Source of the DNA: Atlantibacter sp032062175
GTDB taxonomy: Bacteria > Pseudomonadota > Gammaproteobacteria > Enterobacterales > Enterobacteriaceae
Direction: 5' to 3'
Length of the DNA: 64,000 bases
Assembly: GCF_032062175.1 (NCBI RefSeq)
Contig: NZ_DAMBQK010000003.1
Span: 186,001-250,000, forward strand
Below are positions 57,767 through 64,000 of this stretch, piece after piece. Every line of letters begins with the position of its first letter. The stretch's first letter is position 1. The position numbers and the translations under genes were made by a program. Below the pieces are notes generated by a model. That model saw only the letters and a program-made list of their open reading frames with translations, had not been told where the DNA came from and did not search any database.

Positions 57767-60445
57767 TCACAGTGCTTCGTTTGGGATGACTTTGGTCATC
57801 CCTGATTCTTTTGTATAAATAAGCGTCATTCCTTTTCTTTCGTGTAGCCACGAGCCATCGGCAGTCCTCCCATTCAGCCAAAGCATCCCGTGCTCATCCA
57901 GGGGGTCATCCAGCGTTTTGCGCCAGGAATTCGGCACATTAACGCGGTTAAGCGCTAATGCCTCACGCACCGAAAACTCGTCCAGGTGTTCGATAACTCG
58001 TCCATCCAGTAACTGCTTACCCTGCTCGGTTTGCAGATATGGCACGACTGACAGGCTCATTTCGCCGTCACGTGTCACCGCCTGAATTTTTTCATCACTG
58101 TCATTCAATGGGGCCCGAGCGGCCCAGCCCAGCATATCGCGGGCTTTACTTCTTTTGACTAACTGCTGCATTTCGTATTCATCCATCGCAGCCGTTACCC
58201 ACTCAGGTTCATCCGCCTCATTGGGGCAGTAAATCACGTCAAGCCATTCCCGGTAGGCATCCGGGAAATAAAGCGGTTGCGCACTCAGCGCTTCGAGATG
58301 CTGTTGGGTACGCCAAAGTACGCGGACATTGCCGTAGATTTTGCTGTGCAAACCGTAACTTGCCTGGTCTGGAAGCAGAACGGTAGCAAATGGGAAAGAG
58401 AATTCTGTGGGACGTGAATCGCGCTCATGGCGATGCAAACGCCCAAGCCGTTGGAATAATAAATCTGCCGGGCAGTGTTGAGTGATTAACCAGTCAAAAT
58501 CGACATCCAGTGATTGCTCCACAACCTGGGTCGAAACCAGGATTCGACCACGGCTTCGATCACCGTTTTTGCCAAAATAACGCAGCACGTTTTCTTCTTT
58601 GCTTTGGCGATCCAAAAGCGTGAAGCGCGAATGGAACAGGATGACGTCAATATCCGGGCCGCTTTTTTGCTGGAGTTCACGACAAACCTTTTGCGCCACG
58701 TCCACCAGGTTACAGATTAAGCACACCTGCGCACCCGTGTGGGCTGCGGCCAGCATCCGGTCAATCAGTGTTTGATCAGGCATTAAATCCGTTAATTTTA
58801 TTGACTCAAGTTCAAGTGCGAATCGACGCGGTAAATGCTCAGGCAAGTCCTGGAGATCCCATTGGGCGGCAGTTTTGTTACCCCGCCAGTTAATCAGGGG
58901 ATATGGTGCGGAAGTACAAGTGTCATTTGACGCAACCGCCTTCCCATAGTTATTCAATAACTGATGGCGCTGCTGTTCCGGTAAGGTCGCAGAAAGCAAG
59001 ATTGCGCAGCCTCCCGCTTTGTATTGCGCGTCAAGAACCGCATCCAGCAGGCCATTCATATAGGTATCGAAGGCGTGAATTTCATCGACGATCAACACGC
59101 TGCGTCCTACCCCAAAACCGCGGATAAAGCGGTGTTTTACCGGCAGGACTGAAATCAGGACCTGGTCGATGGTACAGATGCCAATCTGACCAAGAAAAAC
59201 GCGCTTGTTACTTAAGGCTAGCCATTCGCAACATTGCGCCCATGCCTCATCATTGCCCTGGGCATTTTGACCACGCTGTTTTATTGCCTGAAAATCGTTA
59301 TTAAACCTGGCGTTACCATGAGCGAGGATCAGGTTTGGCTGAGAGAAAAGACATCCGGCAAGAAACGCCATTCTTTCAAACATGGCGTTGGCGGTGGCCT
59401 GAGTAGGTAAAGCGAAGACAATGCTATCGGCCAGATTGGCATCGATGAGTCGCCAGGCATAGGCCAGCGCGGTTTCGGTTTTACCGGAACCCGTCGGCGC
59501 CTCGATAAGCGTGACGCCAGACTCAAGCGGCAGCGCATCGACCAACACTTGTAACTGACGAGGCTGATGACCGGTTGAAAGCAGTTTTTGCACGCCCTGA
59601 TAAGCCTGCGCATCCGCCAACAGGCCACTACGTTGTAATACGATGGGCGCATCCTTTTCGCACTTTGCTATAAAGTAATCCCTTAGTTGATCCATTGTCG
59701 TAGGGATAGCGGCACTGAATTGAAAAGTGTCGTTATTGCGCCAGGAACCCAGCCAGTCAGCAATTGAGCAAAACCCAGACATTAAGGGCGAAATATCAGG
59801 TGGTGTATCGTTAACGGATAATCCAACCGGGTTAAGAAATAGCGCCTCAAGTGCCTCAATCCATTCGCAACGCGCTTGCCTGTCGCGTTCAGCAAGTAAG
59901 GGGGATAAAAATGTCGGCCATCTCAGGTTGTTATCGTTCAGTTCATGTTGAGGACGAATATAACCGTGGTGACCCGTCACCGCTTCTATCCATGGGATCC
60001 AGCTATGCAGGGGATGCGGTTCAGGCTCGTCGAAACAGGTAAAATCACAACCTTCCTGCATCGGTTGATAATCTTCAATAAACCAGTACAGCCCCGCCGC
60101 ACCATGATCAAAACCCTGACAACAGGAATAATCCCGCGCTGATAGCTTAGCGTCGCCCTGAAATAACATTCGCCAGGTTTCTACTGACTTGCACTGAAAC
60201 CGGGTATCAAACTTACCGATATCATGTAGGGCAATGAAAAACAGTACCCAGGCTTTAACCTGCTTTTCATCCAGTGAAGGCGAGTTACGGCAAAAAACTG
60301 ACCGAATCAAGGAAGAGCCTTCCCACCAGCATGAAGCCACAGCGGCAACATCAAGCGAATGCCAGCTCAGTAAATGACAGCCTGTCTGTTGCGAATCTTC
60401 CCTGACCGTTTTCCCCCAGTATTGCGAAAAAATCCTTTTTTTCAT
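57767..60445 (-). CDS. cas3: CRISPR helicase-nuclease Cas3
   Basis: 892 residues. The HD nuclease domain is N-terminal, with His74-Asp75 in ALHDIGKFD. The helicase follows: EAPTGSGKTETALAYAW (Walker A, about 320), DEIHAFD (motif II), SATLPEQQR (motif III), and STQVVEQSLDVDFD (motif V/VI region). It degrades target DNA after Cascade binding. It heads the cas operon; the promoter should lie in 60446-60600, a stretch with no other gene. Confidence 0.97.
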   Translation of the reverse strand: MKKRIFSQYWGKTVREDSQQTGCHLLSWHSLDVAAVASCWWEGSSLIRSVFCRNSPSLDEKQVKAWVLFFIALHDIGKFDTRFQCKSVETWRMLFQGDAKLSARDYSCCQGFDHGAAGLYWFIEDYQPMQEGCDFTCFDEPEPHPLHSWIPWIEAVTGHHGYIRPQHELNDNNLRWPTFLSPLLAERDRQARCEWIEALEALFLNPVGLSVNDTPPDISPLMSGFCSIADWLGSWRNNDTFQFSAAIPTTMDQLRDYFIAKCEKDAPIVLQRSGLLADAQAYQGVQKLLSTGHQPRQLQVLVDALPLESGVTLIEAPTGSGKTETALAYAWRLIDANLADSIVFALPTQATANAMFERMAFLAGCLFSQPNLILAHGNARFNNDFQAIKQRGQNAQGNDEAWAQCCEWLALSNKRVFLGQIGICTIDQVLISVLPVKHRFIRGFGVGRSVLIVDEIHAFDTYMNGLLDAVLDAQYKAGGCAILLSATLPEQQRHQLLNNYGKAVASNDTCTSAPYPLINWRGNKTAAQWDLQDLPEHLPRRFALELESIKLTDLMPDQTLIDRMLAAAHTGAQVCLICNLVDVAQKVCRELQQKSGPDIDVILFHSRFTLLDRQSKEENVLRYFGKNGDRSRGRILVSTQVVEQSLDVDFDWLITQHCPADLLFQRLGRLHRHERDSRPTEFSFPFATVLLPDQASYGLHSKIYGNVRVLWRTQQHLEALSAQPLYFPDAYREWLDVIYCPNEADEPEWVTAAMDEYEMQQLVKRSKARDMLGWAARAPLNDSDEKIQAVTRDGEMSLSVVPYLQTEQGKQLLDGRVIEHLDEFSVREALALNRVNVPNSWRKTLDDPLDEHGMLWLNGRTADGSWLHERKGMTLIYTKESGMTKVIPNEAL

Positions 60446-60608
60446 CGTAGTCTCACTTTTAGATCACTACAGGAGACCTTACTGTCCGCCGACAACACCA
60501 TGACCAGGTTGATACATATCAAACAATTATTTTTCATTGTCCAGGCATGGACAGCATCTCGTTCCGGGTCTCGAAATATCCACAGAATTAACATTGTTCC
60601 ACTCCCCC

Positions 60609-60648
60609 TTGACCTTCCCCTTGATGGAAGGTTTACCCTTCTATAACG
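60609..60648 (+). promoter_or_regulatory. CueR-controlled copA promoter
   Basis: TTGACC (60609-60614), a 19-base spacer and TACCCT (60634-60639) form a MerR-type promoter; the dyad ACCTTCC/GGAAGGT (60612-60632) occupies the spacer. The arrangement is that of E. coli copA. The block 60610-60648 matches the cueR-side block at 48729-48770. Confidence 0.93.
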
Positions 60649-60693
60649 TCACCAAAGCCAATCAAATCTGGCTCACCGAGAAGGAGTTTCACA

Positions 60694-63195
60694 ATGTCTC
60701 ATACTGTTGATCTCACCCTGGATGGTCTGTCCTGCGGCCATTGCGTTAAACGGGTAAAAGAAAGCCTGGAAAAACGTCCTGATGTCGATACCGCTGAAGT
60801 CACCATTACTTCCGCACAGGTCACCGGCAGCGCGTCTGCCGAGGCGTTAATCGAAACCATTAAAGAAGCCGGATACGGGGCGGAGTTAAGCCACCCAAAG
60901 GCTGACCCGCTGGCAGAGTCATCAATCCCGTCGGAAGCACTGACAGCGGCGCCCACCTCGCTTCCGGCAGACGCGTCGTATGATGACAGCCAACAGTTGC
61001 TCATCGACGGCATGAGTTGCGCCAGTTGCGTAAGCCGGGTGCAAAATGCGCTTTCAGGCGTTCCCGGCGTGACCCAGGCACGGGTGAATCTTGCGGAGCG
61101 CACCGCGTTAGTAATGGGTAGCGCCTCCGCAAGCGAATTAATCAGCGCGGTTGAGAAAGCCGGATACGGCGCTGAAGCCATTGAAGACGATAACGAACGG
61201 CGCGAGCGCCAGCAGCAAACCGCCCAGGCGGCGATGAAGCGCTTTCGCTGGCAGTCCGCACTCGCGCTGGCGGTAGGTATCCCGGTGATGATCTGGGGCA
61301 TGTTCGGCGACAATATGATGGTCACCGAGGATAACCGTGCACTGTGGCTGGTTATCGGCGCGATCACGCTGGGCGTAATGATTTTCGCAGGCGGCCACTT
61401 TTACCGCAGCGCCTGGAAAAGCCTGATGAACCGCACCGCCACCATGGACACCCTGGTGGCGTTAGGCACCGGGGCCGCGTGGCTGTTCTCCATGAGCGTC
61501 AACCTGTGGCCGCAGTGGTTCCCGATGGAAGCGCGCCACCTTTATTACGAAGCCAGCGCCATGATTATCGGTCTGATTAACCTCGGCCATATGCTGGAAG
61601 CCAGGGCGCGCCAGCGGTCGTCGAAAGCGCTGGAACGCCTGCTTGACCTTACGCCGCCCACCGCCCGCGTGGTTACCGAAAACGGCGAGCAAACGCTGCC
61701 GCTGGCGGAAGTCCAACCGGGTATGATGCTGCGCCTGACCACCGGCGATCGCGTTCCGGTCGACGGTGAGATCACCGAAGGCGAAGCCTGGTTTGATGAA
61801 GCAATGCTGACCGGCGAGCCGATCCCTCAGCAAAAAGGCCCCAGCGAGAACGTCCACGCCGGGACCGTGGTGCAGGACGGCAGCGTGCTGTTCCGCGCCA
61901 GCGCGGTCGGCAACCATACCACGCTGTCGCGCATTATTCGCATGGTGCGCCAGGCGCAGAGCAGTAAGCCGGAAATCGGCAAACTTGCTGACCGGATTTC
62001 TGCCGTGTTTGTCCCGGTCGTGGTGCTGATAGCGCTATTCAGCGGCGCAATCTGGTTCTTCTTCGGCCCGGCACCGCAAATCGTGTATACCCTGGTGATC
62101 ACCACCACGGTGCTGATTATCGCCTGCCCTTGCGCGCTGGGCCTGGCAACGCCGATGTCGATTATCTCTGGCGTGGGCCGTGCCGCCGAGTTTGGCGCGC
62201 TGGTGCGTGATGCCGATGCACTGCAACGCGCCAGTACCCTCGACACGGTGGTGTTCGATAAAACCGGCACGCTGACCGAAGGTAAACCGCAGGTGGTCGC
62301 CGTGGTTGTAGCCGAAGGCATCGACGAGCAGCAGGCGGTGCGTCTGGCCGCCGCACTGGAGCAAGGCTCAAGCCACCCGCTGGCGCGCGCTATCCTCGAT
62401 AAATCCCAGGAAATGTCGCTGCCGTCGGTGAATGGTTTCCGTACCCTGCGCGGGCTGGGCGTCAGTGGTGAAACCGAAGGCCATTCGCTGTTGCTGGGTA
62501 ACCAGGCGTTACTGCATGAGCAGCAGGTGGACACCCGCGAGTTAGATGCAGAAATTGAACGCCAGGCCCAACAGGGCGCAACGCCGGTGTTGCTTGCCAT
62601 TGACGGTAAAGCCGCGGCGCTGCTGGCAATCCGCGATCCGCTGCGTGAAGACAGCCGCGATGCGCTGGCCCGTCTGCATCGCGAAGGCTACCGCCTGGTG
62701 ATGCTGACCGGCGATAACGCCATCACCGCTCAGGCCATTGCCAAAGAAGCAGGTATTGATGAGGTGATTGCAGGCGTGCTGCCAGATGGTAAAGCGGAAG
62801 CCATTGCCAAACTGCAACGCGAAGGCCGCCAGGTGGCGATGGTGGGCGACGGCATTAACGATGCCCCCGCGCTGGCCCAGGCGGATGTCGGTATCGCGAT
62901 GGGCGGCGGCAGCGATGTGGCGATTGAAACCGCCGCTATCACGCTGATGCGCCACAGCCTGATGGGCGTTGCCGATGCGCTGGCGATTTCCAAAGCCACG
63001 CTGCGTAATATGAAGCAAAACCTGCTGGGCGCGTTTATCTACAACACGTTGGGCATCCCGATTGCCGCCGGTATCCTCTGGCCGCTGACCGGAACGCTGT
63101 TAAACCCGGTGGTGGCGGGCGCGGCAATGGCGCTGTCGTCGATTACCGTGGTCGGCAACGCCAACCGCTTGTTACGCTTTAAACCCAAAACCTGA
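60694..63195 (+). CDS. copA: Copper-exporting P1B-type ATPase
   Basis: 833 residues. Two N-terminal heavy-metal domains have GLSCGHC (Cys14, Cys17) and GMSCASC (Cys109, Cys112). The transport motif is C478-P-C480 and the phosphorylated residue Asp522 in DKTGTLTEGK; GDGINDAPALAQADVGIAMG is the hinge. Eight membrane segments are expected. It pumps Cu(I) (also Ag) from cytosol to periplasm. GAAGGAG precedes the ATG. Confidence 0.98.
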   Translation: MSHTVDLTLDGLSCGHCVKRVKESLEKRPDVDTAEVTITSAQVTGSASAEALIETIKEAGYGAELSHPKADPLAESSIPSEALTAAPTSLPADASYDDSQQLLIDGMSCASCVSRVQNALSGVPGVTQARVNLAERTALVMGSASASELISAVEKAGYGAEAIEDDNERRERQQQTAQAAMKRFRWQSALALAVGIPVMIWGMFGDNMMVTEDNRALWLVIGAITLGVMIFAGGHFYRSAWKSLMNRTATMDTLVALGTGAAWLFSMSVNLWPQWFPMEARHLYYEASAMIIGLINLGHMLEARARQRSSKALERLLDLTPPTARVVTENGEQTLPLAEVQPGMMLRLTTGDRVPVDGEITEGEAWFDEAMLTGEPIPQQKGPSENVHAGTVVQDGSVLFRASAVGNHTTLSRIIRMVRQAQSSKPEIGKLADRISAVFVPVVVLIALFSGAIWFFFGPAPQIVYTLVITTTVLIIACPCALGLATPMSIISGVGRAAEFGALVRDADALQRASTLDTVVFDKTGTLTEGKPQVVAVVVAEGIDEQQAVRLAAALEQGSSHPLARAILDKSQEMSLPSVNGFRTLRGLGVSGETEGHSLLLGNQALLHEQQVDTRELDAEIERQAQQGATPVLLAIDGKAAALLAIRDPLREDSRDALARLHREGYRLVMLTGDNAITAQAIAKEAGIDEVIAGVLPDGKAEAIAKLQREGRQVAMVGDGINDAPALAQADVGIAMGGGSDVAIETAAITLMRHSLMGVADALAISKATLRNMKQNLLGAFIYNTLGIPIAAGILWPLTGTLLNPVVAGAAMALSSITVVGNANRLLRFKPKT

Positions 63196-63202
63196 TACTA
63201 AC

Positions 63203-63226
63203 CCCGGGAGGCTCTCCCGGGCTTAT
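63203..63226 (+). terminator. Terminator of copA
   Basis: CCCGGGAG (63203-63210) and CTCCCGGG (63214-63221) around GCT, followed by CTTATTT. Confidence 0.85.
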
Positions 63227-63280
63227 TTGCACGTTTCTGTTCAGCGCGTTAGCATGAGTTCTTTTACCGGGAACGCATCT

Positions 63281-64000
63281 ATGGGCTTGTTCGATCGTCT
63301 GCGCGCACTGCTGGGGAACCTTTCTCCCGTTAATCCCTGGCCCGCCATCGACATTACGCTGCCCGATAAACGCTATCTTCACCTGGTCGGCAGCATCCAT
63401 ATGGGCACAAAGGATATGTCCCCGCTTTCAGAGCGCCTGGTTGAAAAAGTACGTCGCGCCGATGCCCTGATCGTCGAGGCGGATATTCGCGAAAGCGGTT
63501 CGCCGTTTGGCTTTGATCAGGCTGAACGCCCGCTGCAAGAGCGGCTCGATGCGGCAAGCTTTGAGCAGATTGAAAAAATCGCCAGCGAACTGTCTATTCC
63601 CCTTGCGCGCCTTGACCATCAACCCGCCTGGCAGGTGGCGCTAATGCTGCAAGCCCACCAGGCGCAAAGCCTGGGGTTACGCCCGGAATACGGTATCGAC
63701 TATCAGCTATTACAGGCGGCGCAGGCCACTCATACCCGTGTGATTGAGCTGGAAGGCGCAGACAGCCAGATCGCGTTGCTGCGCCAGTTGCCTGAGCAGG
63801 GCCTGGGTTTACTTCACGACACGCTCACCCACTGGCACACTAACGCCCGGTTATTGCAGTTGATGATTGGCTGGTGGCTCGGTAACCCGCCGCGCGATAA
63901 TAACGTCTCCCTGCCCAATACCTTCGCGCACGATCTGTATGATGTCCTGATGCATCAACGAAATATGGCATGGTGCGAATTCCTCCATAACCTGCCGCCG
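63281..64000 (+). CDS. ybaP: TraB/GumN family protein YbaP (partial, runs off the window)
   Basis: 240 codons are visible from ATG 63281; about 25 residues are missing compared with the E. coli protein. HLVGSIHMGTKDM, IVEADIR, LGLRPEYGIDYQLLQAA, VIELEGADSQIALL and THWHTNARLLQLMIGWWL match YbaP. The TraB fold includes candidate metal-binding His and Glu residues in GSIHMG and ELEG. It may be a protease-like enzyme; the role is unknown. Neighbour of copA as in E. coli. Confidence 0.95.
   Translation, partial: MGLFDRLRALLGNLSPVNPWPAIDITLPDKRYLHLVGSIHMGTKDMSPLSERLVEKVRRADALIVEADIRESGSPFGFDQAERPLQERLDAASFEQIEKIASELSIPLARLDHQPAWQVALMLQAHQAQSLGLRPEYGIDYQLLQAAQATHTRVIELEGADSQIALLRQLPEQGLGLLHDTLTHWHTNARLLQLMIGWWLGNPPRDNNVSLPNTFAHDLYDVLMHQRNMAWCEFLHNLPP

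Overview
The window is chromosomal DNA of an enterobacterium. The right two thirds keep the gene order of E. coli K-12 (argU tRNA, folD, ybcJ, ybcI, cysS, ppiB, lpxH, purE, purK, selU, ybbP, ybbA, tesA, ybbO, ybbN/cnoX, qmcA, ybbJ, cueR, copA, ybaP). Protein similarity to E. coli is high but not identical, so a relative such as Cronobacter or Enterobacter is likely. The genus is a guess.

Bases 1 to about 22,686 are the right part of a lambdoid prophage whose left end lies outside the window. It sits at the 3' end of tRNA-Arg(UCU), the site used by DLP12 in E. coli, and carries an IntD-like integrase. Reading inward from the integrase come the left (recombination) operon on the + strand (HTH protein, small proteins, RecT, a very large RecE, a candidate early protein), then pL, an accessory two-gene module at the position of lambda rexAB, CI, the operator region, and the right operon on the - strand (Cro/YdaS-like, YdaT-like, replication O and P, methyltransferases, DinI-like protein, nin-region genes, antiterminator Q, late promoter, an isolated accessory gene, holins, endolysin, spanins). 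Operators, pR, pL, pR', an iteron-like origin inside gene O and a LexA box can all be read directly.

Bases 22,687 to 48,717 are mainly core genome. Insertions relative to K-12 are: a lipoprotein plus coiled-coil FKBP operon whose second gene is interrupted at two homopolymer tracts (24,100-26,640); a PTS permease, LacI-type regulator and SDR group with a palindromic operator (27,018-30,456); a DUF1471 protein and a periplasmic alkylsulfatase between lpxH and purE; and an unknown 285-residue protein followed by a possible structured RNA between ybbN and qmcA.

Bases 48,718 to 60,693 hold a complete type I-E CRISPR-Cas system: 51 repeats and 50 spacers, then cas2, cas1, cas6e, cas5e, cas7e, cse2, cas8e and cas3 on the - strand. 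It lies between cueR and copA. A CueR-type operator dyad with matching flanks occurs on both sides, which suggests the system was inserted into an ancestral cueR-copA intergenic region. The window ends inside ybaP.

The best candidates for undescribed biology are the nucleotidyltransferase-fold gene pair at the rex position (13,086-14,587), the double homopolymer switch in the FKBP gene, the 285-residue gene with its adjoining possible RNA, and a pair of spacers that read the same decapeptide from opposite strands.
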